NCBI GenBank assembly: GCA_021732785.1
Contig: JAKFUG010000050.1
Coordinates: forward strand, 1 to 47,299
DNA length: 47,299 nt
Direction: 5' to 3'
Source of the DNA: Planctomycetaceae bacterium
GTDB taxonomy: Bacteria; Planctomycetota; Planctomycetia; Planctomycetales; Planctomycetaceae
Positions 1-8,621 of the stretch are shown one piece after another. Position numbers and translations under genes: made by a program. Each line of letters begins with the position of its first letter. Position 1 is the first letter of the stretch. Below the pieces are notes generated by a model. That model was not told the DNA's origin and did not search any database. It saw only the letters and a program-made list of their open reading frames with translations.

Positions 1-341
1 GGGAGATTCCCGGCGGCATCACGAAGATCCATCTGGTGATGGACAACTTGCGGATGCACACCGGCAAGCAGGTGCAGGCGTGGCTGGAGAAACATCCGCG
101 GTTCCAGTTTCACCACCCGCCGGTGCACTGCTCGTGGATGAATCAGGTGGAGCAGTGGTTCAGCATTCTGCAGCGCAAGCGGCTGGCCATCGCCGACTTC
201 GCCGACAAGGCGGAATTGGCCGAGCGCCTGCACGCGTTTGTCCGAGAATGGAACGAACAGGCTCACCCGTTTCAGTGGACCAAAAAATCCGTCGCGAAAA
301 TCCTGGTCAAATGCGAATCCCCCGCCACACTCGCCGCGTGA
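1..341 (+). CDS. IS630-family transposase, C-terminal part (5' end outside window)
   Basis: This is the C-terminal ~113 residues of a DDE transposase; the frame is open from the first bases of the window, so the gene starts upstream. The visible part has the second catalytic Asp in the context VMDNLRMHTGK (Asp codon at 42-44). It also has the final DDE block, HPPVHCSWMNQVEQWFS, whose Glu is the third catalytic residue. Both are typical of IS630/Tc1-type elements. IS630 transposases cut DNA and insert at TA dinucleotides. The stop codon is at 339-341 and the element's right end should lie a few tens of bases beyond. Whether the copy is intact cannot be judged because its N-terminus and left terminal repeat are outside the window. 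Confidence 0.85.
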   Translation, partial: EIPGGITKIHLVMDNLRMHTGKQVQAWLEKHPRFQFHHPPVHCSWMNQVEQWFSILQRKRLAIADFADKAELAERLHAFVREWNEQAHPFQWTKKSVAKILVKCESPATLAA

Positions 342-573
342 GATTGTGCCCCCATTGGCGGGGAGATGTACTTAGGGCGCGCGTCAAAATAACATGACCA
401 ATTTTTTCGATCCAAATCCAAAAATCCGAATGGCGAAATCCGAAGCACGAAGCGGAAAACATCCCGTTTTGGTGATGTTTTCTGTTTCAAATTTGCCCCT
501 TCCTTCGGATTTCGGATTTCGAGTTTCGGGCTTTGATCAGAGAAACTCCGGTATCGTATTTTGACGCAGTTCC
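342..573. other. Non-coding stretch: probable IS630 right end plus AT-richer spacer
   Basis: Between the transposase stop and the end of the sulfotransferase gene there is no convincing gene. The first ~35 bases (TGTGCCCCCATTGGCGGGGA, then GATGTACTTAGGG) look like the subterminal part of the insertion sequence. The exact end is uncertain, because the matching left repeat is not available. The remainder is locally AT-richer and holds the inverted repeat listed at 434-514. Confidence 0.4.
434..514. repeat. Nested inverted repeat (two perfect stems)
   Basis: The outer arms CGAAATCCGAAG (434-445) and CTTCGGATTTCG (503-514) are perfect reverse complements. Inside them GAAAACATC (455-463) and GATGTTTTC (474-482) form a perfect 9-bp hairpin. 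Further partial copies of the TCCGAA / TTCGGA word flank the arms on both sides. The structure lies between an insertion sequence and the 3' end of the minus-strand sulfotransferase gene. It could be a transcription-end hairpin or a small non-autonomous repeat; there is no clear T-run. Confidence 0.6.
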
Positions 574-1302
574 TCAGGACTTTCTTTGGGAGCCCGCGGC
601 CTGCTCGGCTCGCTCGACAAGCGCTGCGGTGGTGGCATCGCGGACGACTTTTAACGGTGATGTCACGTGGTGAATCGTCTGGGGGTCGATGCCAATATAG
701 GCGGCGATCGACTTCACAGACTCCAACGGGGAAAGGCAGACTTGCTCGTACGTCAACATCAGCGGCGACACTTCACGACGCCGAAAGAATTCCTGCCACA
801 AGTTTTCTCGGCGCAGAATTTCGTGGTGAAAGAACCGGATGCGTTCGAGTGACGCCTCAAAGGGAGCGGACGTCATTTCGGTGTCCGTACGGGTCCACAG
901 TCCGCCATCGTGTGCCTTATGCCAACTGACCGCCTGCTCGAGTTTGTTTTCACGCGATAACCAGACGCACGGAGCATTTGGAAAGAAGTCGAAAAAAGGC
1001 CTGAGTTCCTCGACTGAGCCTTTGATCGCAAAGACACCATTCGGCGTTGCCCGGTGTCGCAACAACACCCAGAGATACTCCTCGAGCGACGTTTCCCTCG
1101 AGAAGCCAAGCCGCAGCGCCTGTTTTCGCCAGTCCAGCAGATACTCTTCGGGGATTCCCATCCGTTGAGTCGAAGCCACCAGTTGCGACAGCCACGAACT
1201 GCCTGAACGGGCAACCGTGCAGATCGCCCAAACCAGTGTCGGAGCATTCCCGGTTTCGGCTTCGTTGCCGAAAGTTGTCGATCTGGTGATGGCATTCCGC
1301 AT
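574..1302 (-). CDS. Stf0-like sulfotransferase
   Basis: This predicted 242-residue protein transfers a sulfuryl group from PAPS to a carbohydrate or lipid-linked acceptor. The PAPS 5'-phosphosulfate loop is CTVARSGSSW at residues 28-37, matching the Stf0 (trehalose sulfotransferase-like) form of the motif. GIPEEYL follows, then the 3'-phosphate-binding strand FFPNAPCVWLSRENKLEQA, which is also Stf0-like. I chose the ATG at 1302, although the frame stays open further upstream, because AGAGGTG lies just before it and the preceding gene ends 8 bases away. It is the last gene of a three-gene minus-strand cluster with a methyltransferase and a glycosyltransferase, which suggests that a sugar chain or glycolipid is built, methylated and sulfated. 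The acceptor cannot be predicted. Confidence 0.8.
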   Translation of the reverse strand: MRNAITRSTTFGNEAETGNAPTLVWAICTVARSGSSWLSQLVASTQRMGIPEEYLLDWRKQALRLGFSRETSLEEYLWVLLRHRATPNGVFAIKGSVEELRPFFDFFPNAPCVWLSRENKLEQAVSWHKAHDGGLWTRTDTEMTSAPFEASLERIRFFHHEILRRENLWQEFFRRREVSPLMLTYEQVCLSPLESVKSIAAYIGIDPQTIHHVTSPLKVVRDATTAALVERAEQAAGSQRKS

Positions 1303-1309
1303 GAACGAT

Positions 1310-1855
1310 TCACCTCTGCCACTTTGCGACCAGACACTCGCCGCACACCAGTTCTTTTGTGCCGAGACGTTGCACCGAAAATCCCAACGCATCCAAATCC
1401 GTTGGCGTCCATTCCGACCGGTGCCGCTCCCACTCGTTCCCATACACGGCGGATTGTGGGAAAAACGCCGCCGGTGTCACCACCAGAAAACACCCCCGCG
1501 GGGAGACGTGAGACTTCACCGCGTCCAGTAATTTATGTCCGGCGGGTTTGTCAAAGTGTTCCAGGACGTCGCAGAGCAAAACCATCTCGAACCGTTCCGA
1601 ATTCGTCTGCAGGAACTGCTCGATGGTTTGCACATAAATGGCGTCATACACATCCCAGACCGGGTTTCGATAGTCGGCCCAGACTTCAACGCCAACGAGA
1701 TATGTCTTCCAGGGGCGGACTCCCAAATCGAGCCATTCGCGCACCGTGCTGCCGCCTCCGCCAAATCCCAACCCGAGGTCGAGCACAGAATGCGGACGAG
1801 CGCGGATCAGCGTCTCGGCAAGCCAGGGCACGGCAGCGTAGGAACCAATGGGCAT
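1310..1855 (-). CDS. Class I SAM-dependent methyltransferase
   Basis: This small (181-residue) Rossmann-fold methyltransferase has SAM-binding motif I as SVLDLGLGFGGGG near residues 21-33. The acidic motif and post-motif II segment follow as MVLLCDVLEHFDKP, and then FLVVTPAAFFP. The ATG at 1855 is preceded by AAGGAA at a spacing of 8 and gives a natural N-terminus (MPIGSYAAVPW). A TTG start at 1912, only 3 bases after the glycosyltransferase stop, would add 19 residues and cannot be excluded. It lies between a glycosyltransferase and a sulfotransferase, so the substrate may be a sugar or the same glycan, but no substrate-specific feature is visible. Confidence 0.78.
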   Translation of the reverse strand: MPIGSYAAVPWLAETLIRARPHSVLDLGLGFGGGGSTVREWLDLGVRPWKTYLVGVEVWADYRNPVWDVYDAIYVQTIEQFLQTNSERFEMVLLCDVLEHFDKPAGHKLLDAVKSHVSPRGCFLVVTPAAFFPQSAVYGNEWERHRSEWTPTDLDALGFSVQRLGTKELVCGECLVAKWQR

Positions 1856-1915
1856 GGCGAAATTTCCTTGCCTGCGATCGAAGGGCAGCCGCAAAAATAC
1901 GGAATCGCTCAAACT

Positions 1916-3127
1916 CTACCGGGCGGTGGCCAGGCGTTGCTTCCAAAGACGGGCGAGCAGATTCTCGTAACCCTGGCACATTGTTTTGGCAAAGCCAAAT
2001 CTCTCTGCGGCCAGTTGTCCTTCCCGCTTCAGGCCCGCTGTCCAATGGGGATGATCGGCCAGCATTTGAACGGAACACGCAACGGACTCGGCGGTCCCTT
2101 CGCACTGAACGTAGCTGCTGCGATCCACCAACAGTTCCGGAGCAAACCCCGTATTCGTCGTCACGACAGGCACACCACAGAACATGGCTTCCAGCGTGGC
2201 GAGCCCGAAGCCTTCACTTTGCGAAGGGAGACAAAACGCATCGAAGGCGCTGTAATAGTCGCCCATGTGCGCCGTTCCCGGCGTGATGACGCACCGCAGC
2301 GGCGCGATTCGATTGGCCAGATCGAGCAGCTTCTGCTGAAGCGGGCCCCATCCCACAAGCAACAGCTTGAAGTGTTGCGGGAGGCGCGACAGCGCTTCAA
2401 TCAACAACTCGGGCCGCTTCTCCGTCGACAAGCGCATCACACTTCCAACCACAAAATCGGCGTCGCTCAGCCCAAATCGTTTACGGACTTCTCTGCGCGG
2501 TGCCGAACGGGTGAGGTGCGCCGTGTCCACACCGTTATAGATCACGGTCGTCGGAAACCCCTGGCACACGGCCTGTTGAACGCGCTGGCTCACGGCAACG
2601 ACGTGATCGACAACGGGCGCGCACTGCCGCATGATCTTCATCGTCCACTCGCCGTCACCATGTGCCACAAACACTCCCAGCGCCGGTCGTTGACGCTTCA
2701 GCCAGACCCCCAATTCGGCGGGGCCACTCATCAGCATGATGTCGCAATCTTGTGCGGCGCGAACGACGCTGGCCGCTCCTCCGATCTCGACCGGAACCTG
2801 CAACTCGCGGACCACACTGGGATCGCACATGGGCCCCGTCACAATGCAGCGCTGGAATTGAAGACGTTGCGGGTTCGAGTGATGGACCAGGGCTTTCAAC
2901 CACATCTCGATCCCGGCGCGCACGAGATGTTGTCCGACATGAATCACTCGCAGCGGACGCTCCTGATTCGAGGAACCCGTTCCAGGCGAAGGTTCGGAAT
3001 GGGGCTGCCCATAATGCCACGAAGATTGGGAGAGTCCGTCGGTGGAACCCTGAGACATTCCGAGATAGGGATCGGAATCGCACAGACCCCGATGCTGTGG
3101 GGGCCCGCTTTGAGAAATCTCGTACAT
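1916..3127 (-). CDS. Glycosyltransferase family 4 (GT-B fold)
   Basis: This ~403-residue retaining glycosyltransferase should use a nucleotide-sugar donor. The N-terminal Rossmann half starts at RPLRVIHVGQHLVRAG. The C-terminal half has VVGSVMRLSTEKRPELLIEAL, the usual linker to the donor site, and the family 4 EX7E motif in SEGFGLATLEAMFCG, where the two Glu hold the donor sugar. The first ~55 residues are polar and low in complexity and precede the fold. The start is uncertain: ATG 3127 was chosen, with a TTG at 3199 and an ATG at 3058 as alternatives. It is the first gene of the minus-strand cluster, with 60 bases (or 3, if the TTG start is used) to the methyltransferase. It probably adds a hexose during surface polysaccharide or glycolipid synthesis. 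Confidence 0.85.
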   Translation of the reverse strand: MYEISQSGPPQHRGLCDSDPYLGMSQGSTDGLSQSSWHYGQPHSEPSPGTGSSNQERPLRVIHVGQHLVRAGIEMWLKALVHHSNPQRLQFQRCIVTGPMCDPSVVRELQVPVEIGGAASVVRAAQDCDIMLMSGPAELGVWLKRQRPALGVFVAHGDGEWTMKIMRQCAPVVDHVVAVSQRVQQAVCQGFPTTVIYNGVDTAHLTRSAPRREVRKRFGLSDADFVVGSVMRLSTEKRPELLIEALSRLPQHFKLLLVGWGPLQQKLLDLANRIAPLRCVITPGTAHMGDYYSAFDAFCLPSQSEGFGLATLEAMFCGVPVVTTNTGFAPELLVDRSSYVQCEGTAESVACSVQMLADHPHWTAGLKREGQLAAERFGFAKTMCQGYENLLARLWKQRLATAR

Positions 3128-3517
3128 CTGATCCACACCAGAAAGCGATTGGAAAACAGGACAGAGTTTCAGTATGTGTGACCCTCTGACCTGAAGCAAT
3201 CGACTTTCATGTACTCAACATCAATTTTGTATCACGGTGGAATCCAGCGCAATCCGTGGCGGCGAAAAGGCGTTCCCCGGCAGAAATTCTGCTCGCGAAA
3301 TGACACGGTACGCATCAAAGACTTGGACTCTTGACAATGCACGGCACGAACAAAATCGTAACGACACCGTTGTTGGAATCCACCAGTATTACCAACTGAT
3401 ACAGATCATACAATCGGTATTACCGAACCAGGCTGTCTTGTCCAAATTGCAATGACGAAGTTGGTTAGCAAGGCAAGAAAACCCATCGGCAAACGGAAAG
3501 AGCGGCCGCATGCGACA
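3128..3517. other. Intergenic region upstream of the glycosyltransferase cluster
   Basis: This 390-base stretch lies between the glycosyltransferase start and the kinase stop, both on the minus strand. It should contain the promoter of the glycan cluster, but I cannot point to a convincing -35/-10 pair. The part at 3300-3480 is AT-richer than the neighbouring genes. A 72-codon open frame at 3237-3455 has no recognisable features and is not called. Confidence 0.5.
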
Positions 3518-5917
3518 TTACTTGGCCGAGTACCGGCCGGGAATCACCGCAGAGCGTAATCCCGATTCATTCGGGTGTTCCAGGTCTGGCTTTAAGTAGT
3601 CGACGTGTGCGGGGTCCCGTGATAAAAAGTGGATCGGGCCGCTCGCCATGGAGGCCAGAGCTGAAAAATCTTTCAAAACGTCCCCGGATTGGTGGGCCAC
3701 CAGATTGCCGGAAAAAACGGGTTCGCCGGGCATCGCCAGGACCGCTCGCAAGGGGGGCGAGACGACTTGCTGCGAATCGACAATCAGGTTGTCGGACAAC
3801 CGAATGGAATGTTCCGGCGGGACAAATCCCGTCCAACCGACCCAGTTTTTTACCGACAACCACGTGTTCTGCGAGACGCGACAACGGACGGGGCACAACT
3901 CGTCAGTCCCCAGAATGCTCAAACCCATCGAGCCCTCAGTGAAGATATTCCTCTGGACCTGAATGTCTTCCGCATTTCGAATCAGCGCTAGCAAAGTGGA
4001 CGTTTCACGATTGAGGCCGTGAACAACGCATTCTTCGACCACGATGTGCCGCACGGGCGCTTCGCCGGATGTGGAGTTTCCGATGACGATTCCCACATTG
4101 GACGCCTGCAGCACGAGATGGTGAAGGAGAATGGGCTCTTCGATGCTGCCCGCGGCACTCTTTCGCAGTACCACGCCGGCGTTGCTCGTGGTTTTGCCAT
4201 CGGGATTGTCCACGCGCTCAATCTGGAGATCGACGAGCTTGACCCCGGGACTTTCGCCCTGGACCTCAATCGCGAACTGGCTTTGCCAGGCAACAATTTT
4301 TAATCCTTCGATCTGAACCCGCGGCACGGCCTGAATGGCAATGACCGGCCCCGAAACGTTTGACCGAATGGTGGCCCCCTGCGGAGCCACAATCCGAATG
4401 CCGGAAAACTGATGGGCGTCGTCGAGACGAAGAGATTCGACGTACTGTTTGTCATCCAGGATCTTCAGTTCGCCGCCGCGCTCGATGTGCCGCAGGGCCT
4501 CGCCGATCGTCTTGAAGTCGGCCGGACCCGATTGCGCGACAGTGACCAGCGCCATGCGTTTCGCGGGTGGAGTAAGCGGCAGCGTATTGCTCGCGCGTTC
4601 CGAGTTTCCTGTGCCAGGATTTCCTGCGACTTCCGTCTGTGAATCGACGACCTTGTTGTTTCCCTGCGGAAGAAACCACAGGCTTCCGATACCGAGACCG
4701 GCGATCAACACCGCCGCGGCCAGAATCCGTGCCTGCGGTACGAATCGGTGCGGGGCAGGAGTTTTCAAAACGGGGCTGCGCAACGCCGACTGGAGATGGT
4801 CGGTCGGCGTTTGGTTGAGAATTGCCAGATGCTGGTTGAGCAGATCGGCCACTTCAGCGGCAGACTGGTAGCGCTTGTCGCGGTCCTTCTTTAACAGCTT
4901 GTCAACGATGTCGCTCATAAACTGCGGCACGTCTTTCGCCACCGCGGCCAGCGATGGCGGGTCGAAACTTTCGATCCGATGGGCGATGTCCAGCATCGTC
5001 CGACCATGAAATGGCGAATGACCGGCAAACATCGCATACATGACGCAGCCAAACGCGAACAAGTCCGATCGCGAGTCCAGTTCTTCACCACGGACCTGCT
5101 CGGGAGACATGTATGCGGGCGTTCCCACTACCAGGCCTCGCGATGTCAGCTCGACATTATCGACGGTGACGCGGGCGAGGCCGAAATCGGTAATCTTCAC
5201 CCGACAACCATCCACCAGCATGATGTTTCCGGGCTTAACGTCGCGGTGGATGATGCCTTGAGCCTGCGCCGCCGCAAGCCCCTGGGCCGTCTGGGCCGCA
5301 ATCCGCAAGACATCCATGAAGTCGAGTTTGGGGGAGCGATGGATCCTGTCCCGTAGCGATTCCCCTTGAATCAATTCCATGATGATGAATGGCACTTGAT
5401 CCGACTCTTCCACGCCATGAATCGTGACCACGTTTTGATGATTGATCGCTGCCCCGGCGCGGGCCTCGCGGATAAATCGGCGGCGGGCGCGGGGATCGCT
5501 GGCCAGGTCGCGAGTCAGAATCTTGATCGCGACTTTCCGATGCAGAACCGAGTCTCGGGCTTCAAAAACAATGCCGAAGCCCCCCCGTCCAATCACTTTC
5601 ACAAGCTGATATTCTTTCAGCTTGCCAATGTATCCCGCTTCTTTAACGGGCTCAAAATACTCTTGAGGCGTAGAATCGGAGGGTTGTAACTGCGTCGAAG
5701 CTTCTCCCATATCGGCCGACGACTTGTCGGAGATGTCGACCTCGATCTCAGCCCCAAGCTCGCGCAAGAGATTCTTGCGAACCCGTCCCAGATTCATCGC
5801 ACACTCGCGACATTCCTCGAGATGCGTTTCGGCAACCTGGATCTCGTTCGGCGAAAGTGTCCGCTCCACAATCGCGATCAGTGTTTCTTCCGGAATGCAG
5901 TTCGAGTTGGACGACAT
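3518..5917 (-). CDS. Membrane Ser/Thr protein kinase with zinc-finger N-terminus and beta-helix-like tail
   Basis: This predicted 799-residue receptor-like Hanks-type kinase begins with an anti-sigma-type zinc motif, H32-x3-C36-x2-C39. A complete kinase domain follows: glycine loop GRGGFGIVF around 110-118, the VAIK lysine ~20 residues on, [10 protein letters not shown] (catalytic loop) near 225, DFG near 243 and [10 protein letters not shown] (activation segment end). All catalytic residues are present. One membrane helix, [18 protein letters not shown] (~397-415), separates it from ~380 residues outside the cytoplasm. The second part of that region is built of short beta strands ([15 protein letters not shown] and similar) like a right-handed beta-helix, possibly binding a carbohydrate or wall ligand. 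ATG 5917 is the first ATG in the frame; a TTG at 5986 is an alternative. The substrates are unknown. Confidence 0.88.
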   Translation of the reverse strand: MSSNSNCIPEETLIAIVERTLSPNEIQVAETHLEECRECAMNLGRVRKNLLRELGAEIEVDISDKSSADMGEASTQLQPSDSTPQEYFEPVKEAGYIGKLKEYQLVKVIGRGGFGIVFEARDSVLHRKVAIKILTRDLASDPRARRRFIREARAGAAINHQNVVTIHGVEESDQVPFIIMELIQGESLRDRIHRSPKLDFMDVLRIAAQTAQGLAAAQAQGIIHRDVKPGNIMLVDGCRVKITDFGLARVTVDNVELTSRGLVVGTPAYMSPEQVRGEELDSRSDLFAFGCVMYAMFAGHSPFHGRTMLDIAHRIESFDPPSLAAVAKDVPQFMSDIVDKLLKKDRDKRYQSAAEVADLLNQHLAILNQTPTDHLQSALRSPVLKTPAPHRFVPQARILAAAVLIAGLGIGSLWFLPQGNNKVVDSQTEVAGNPGTGNSERASNTLPLTPPAKRMALVTVAQSGPADFKTIGEALRHIERGGELKILDDKQYVESLRLDDAHQFSGIRIVAPQGATIRSNVSGPVIAIQAVPRVQIEGLKIVAWQSQFAIEVQGESPGVKLVDLQIERVDNPDGKTTSNAGVVLRKSAAGSIEEPILLHHLVLQASNVGIVIGNSTSGEAPVRHIVVEECVVHGLNRETSTLLALIRNAEDIQVQRNIFTEGSMGLSILGTDELCPVRCRVSQNTWLSVKNWVGWTGFVPPEHSIRLSDNLIVDSQQVVSPPLRAVLAMPGEPVFSGNLVAHQSGDVLKDFSALASMASGPIHFLSRDPAHVDYLKPDLEHPNESGLRSAVIPGRYSAK

Positions 5918-6109
5918 GCTCGGATCCCAATCCCAGGAGCGGCGACGACTGTCCGTAAGACTACAGTTGGAACGCCGCCTCTTCAACGCGATCGCATTGT
6001 GGTCGCGTCTTTGCTTGTCGTCCGATCCGAGAGTGGTGGAATGGAGTTTACGAACGGCTTGCCCATGTCGACGAGAGTCGCCGCGTTGAGGTTGAATACT
6101 CCGAGCACA

Positions 6110-8509
6110 TCACTGCGTCAAGAAATTTCCATCAAAATGGACTCGCACCACATCACCGGGACGCGCGTTGATTTTGAGCAAACCAATCGTCCTGGTTGAG
6201 AAGCCTTCGCCATTCCCGATGTTGATCGGCATGGGTTGCCCCATTAAAGCGATCGACAAATCGCCCGCGGGCAGCCCCCGAAGCGTGAACTCGGTCGCCG
6301 GTTTCCCCTTTTCGAAACGGACTTCGCGGTCATCGAACCGCTCTTCTTCTGATGTCCCCCTCACCACCGAAGGATTGGGGAATACTTTGGGATCAATCGT
6401 TCCGATCACCGTGACACCTTTCGGCACGGTCAACTCGAGCTTGATGAGTTGGTCCTGAGGTTCTTTCTGAAGATTGCGCACGCGCGTCGACGGAACCGCA
6501 TTCCCCCAGTAGGCAATTTCGACGTCCCAGTTCGTGGACACTTTCGGAAACTTGAAGCGTCCCTGAGGATCGCTGACGGTCTGATGATCGAAGCGGCACA
6601 TCGGCTGCAAGTTGGCCTGCCCAATCTTCACCAGATGCGTCGGGATCTCCGCCCAGTTGTAATCCGCGGGAAAGGCCTTGGGATCAACGCCCAACAAGTG
6701 CATCACCACTCCCGCGGCCGGTTTGCCGTCGGCGTCTACCACGCGGCCGGCAATCTCTGCAACTTTGGTGGGATCTTCGGGCTTCAGTTCCACCCGGGTA
6801 TCCACACCGTCGACCGTTGTAACTTGCCCGGTCACCCGAAACGGTTCGTATCCCTCAGCGGTGATCATCGCATCATATGCCGTGTTCGTCGGCATATCGG
6901 CCCAGATCAATCGCCCCTCGGCATCGCGCACATTGCGGCCCGCTTCCATCCATTGGGAGGTCATGCCGTTCGGTTTCTGTGCCCCATCCGGAACGCGACT
7001 GGCAAATCCCAATTTGACATTGAAAGCGTCTACCGGCTTGCCCGTTTTTGCGTTGATCACTAACCAGCGGAGTTGAGCCGAGGGTTCCAGAACGATGCTG
7101 ACCTCTTCCTCTTTGTCGAGCGCGACGCGGACGCCTTCCTTGGGGCTGTACCCTTGCGCGGAAATGTTGAGCGGGCTATCGGCGGGGAGCGAGATCGAGG
7201 CGAAACGGCCGTCTTTATCGGACACGAGTTTGCCGCCGATGCCGCCAAACCCACGGTTGCCTTCGGCGAAGAAAATCCACGCCCCGGCAATCGGCTGGCC
7301 CTTGGTGTTCGTCACCCGGCCCTTCAACCGATGCCCCATTTCCAAAGTGATCTGCAATTCCACGGGAGCGGATTTATTATTTTCCGGAACGGACGCGATC
7401 AGCGGCGCGAACCCTTCGCCCCGAATCACGAGTTCGCAACGATTTCCCGAACGGACATAAAGATTCTTGATCGCGAAGCGGCCCCCCGCATCCGATTTAG
7501 TAGTGTGATAATCGGCGGACGAATCTCCCTGATTCGTGATTTCTGCACCGACGATCGGTTTCCCGGTGGGGTCGACCACGATGGCGTTCACATCTCCGCC
7601 GGAGGGCCGGGGCGTCAGGCGGATCGCGAGAGACTGCGCCGTCTGGCCTTTCAGGCTTTGCGTTTCGTAAAAATAGACGAAGTCTTTCTTGCTGGCGCTG
7701 ACGCGGAATTGTTCGGTCAAAGGCAGGTATTGAAGTTTGAAACGGCCCTTCTCGTCGGTCTTGACGGAATCGAACCGGCTCATGGATCGGCGTTCCGGAC
7801 TGCCGCTGATATCGACTCCCGCGAGGTGTTTGCCGTCGACGTCGGTGATTGTCCCTTCGAGGACGCCCCCTCGGGGCAAGCGAAACGTAATCTCGGTGGT
7901 GTCGGCGAGCAATTCCTGCTGTTGATCGACGAGACCATACCCGGTCGCCATGGCTTCAACGTGTTGTTCACCTTTTGTTAAACAGGTGATGAGCGCATCA
8001 CCATTTTCATCGGTCGCGGCATCGTCATCCTGATCGGTCCAGCGCAGACGGACCAACGCTTTCGGAATGGGCTTGCCGGTGTCGTCGGCAACGACATGGA
8101 CTTTCAGTTTCAATCCTTCGCGCATCGTCAAATCGACCGGAGTGGATTTCCCGGTGGCATCAATCACCGCTTTCTCGAACTGCACCTGTTTGCTGCGTGA
8201 GGCGAGCGAGCCATGAAAAGCGTAGACGCGGTATTCGCCCGGCTTGAGGTCGGGGAAGACATATTCTCCCTGCGCATTACTGCGAACCCGCGTCGGCTTG
8301 AGCGGAAAAGTCCACGACCCGTCCGGCTTGGGCATGAGACGAACTTCGACATCCGCCAGCGGTTGTTTCGTTTCGCCATGCAGCACGCGCCCGGTCACCG
8401 ATCCACGAACCGTGGGGGCTTGCGCAAGCCCCCACGTCGGCACCAGACCAAGAACGATCGCCAGCAGCGCGGCATGGTTTCCTGTGCGGTGGAAAACGGT
8501 GGACCACAT
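6110..8509 (-). CDS. Secreted carboxypeptidase-regulatory-like (CarboxypepD_reg) repeat protein
   Basis: This 799-residue exported protein is made almost entirely of tandem ~80-100-residue beta-sandwich modules of the carboxypeptidase regulatory / Cna-B-like type. Each starts with a pattern such as G(R/S)V(T/L)...GKPIAGA or GRVVDADGKPAAGV, followed by TDENG...F and a YRV- or Y-rich strand. At least seven modules are recognisable. The signal peptide is clear: hydrophobic ALLAIVLGLVPTWGLAQA with likely cleavage after A31. The ATG at 8509 has GGGAG upstream. No catalytic domain is present, so the role is probably structural or adhesive at the cell surface. A perfect 26-bp palindrome lies across the cleavage-site codons (see 8411-8436). 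122-190 bases separate it from the downstream kinase gene. Confidence 0.82.
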   Translation of the reverse strand: MWSTVFHRTGNHAALLAIVLGLVPTWGLAQAPTVRGSVTGRVLHGETKQPLADVEVRLMPKPDGSWTFPLKPTRVRSNAQGEYVFPDLKPGEYRVYAFHGSLASRSKQVQFEKAVIDATGKSTPVDLTMREGLKLKVHVVADDTGKPIPKALVRLRWTDQDDDAATDENGDALITCLTKGEQHVEAMATGYGLVDQQQELLADTTEITFRLPRGGVLEGTITDVDGKHLAGVDISGSPERRSMSRFDSVKTDEKGRFKLQYLPLTEQFRVSASKKDFVYFYETQSLKGQTAQSLAIRLTPRPSGGDVNAIVVDPTGKPIVGAEITNQGDSSADYHTTKSDAGGRFAIKNLYVRSGNRCELVIRGEGFAPLIASVPENNKSAPVELQITLEMGHRLKGRVTNTKGQPIAGAWIFFAEGNRGFGGIGGKLVSDKDGRFASISLPADSPLNISAQGYSPKEGVRVALDKEEEVSIVLEPSAQLRWLVINAKTGKPVDAFNVKLGFASRVPDGAQKPNGMTSQWMEAGRNVRDAEGRLIWADMPTNTAYDAMITAEGYEPFRVTGQVTTVDGVDTRVELKPEDPTKVAEIAGRVVDADGKPAAGVVMHLLGVDPKAFPADYNWAEIPTHLVKIGQANLQPMCRFDHQTVSDPQGRFKFPKVSTNWDVEIAYWGNAVPSTRVRNLQKEPQDQLIKLELTVPKGVTVIGTIDPKVFPNPSVVRGTSEEERFDDREVRFEKGKPATEFTLRGLPAGDLSIALMGQPMPINIGNGEGFSTRTIGLLKINARPGDVVRVHFDGNFLTQ
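8411..8436. repeat. Perfect 26-bp palindrome inside a coding sequence
   Basis: CGTGGGGGCTTGC followed directly by GCAAGCCCCCACG is a perfect 13+13 palindrome without spacer. It occupies codons 25-33 of the carboxypeptidase-regulatory-like protein and encodes T-W-G-L-A-Q-A-P-T, that is, the signal-peptide cleavage region. In mRNA it could form a very stable hairpin about 75-100 bases after the start codon. Confidence 0.9.
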
Positions 8510-8621
8510 CTTTCATCTCCCGGTCGTAACGCGCGCAGGGTGAAGGGACGAAAGGCCAGTGTAGACAAATCGACTGTATTTCGTCAAGAACTTGACCATC
8601 GCCGATGGTTGCTCATCGCGA

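Noticed and set aside
1535-3181. 548-codon plus-strand open frame
   Set aside because: It lies antisense to the glycosyltransferase and methyltransferase, which have clear family motifs. Its translation shows no known domain and is rich in His/Arg/Gln, as expected from a GC-rich complement.
3331-3359. TTGACA on the plus strand as a -35 box
   Set aside because: The sequence 17 bases later (AATCGT) is not a -10 box and no plus-strand gene follows.
3237-3455. 72-codon open frame in the gap upstream of the glycan cluster
   Set aside because: It has no ATG-based start with a ribosome-binding site, no recognisable motif and no coding-like base bias. The gap more likely holds the promoter.
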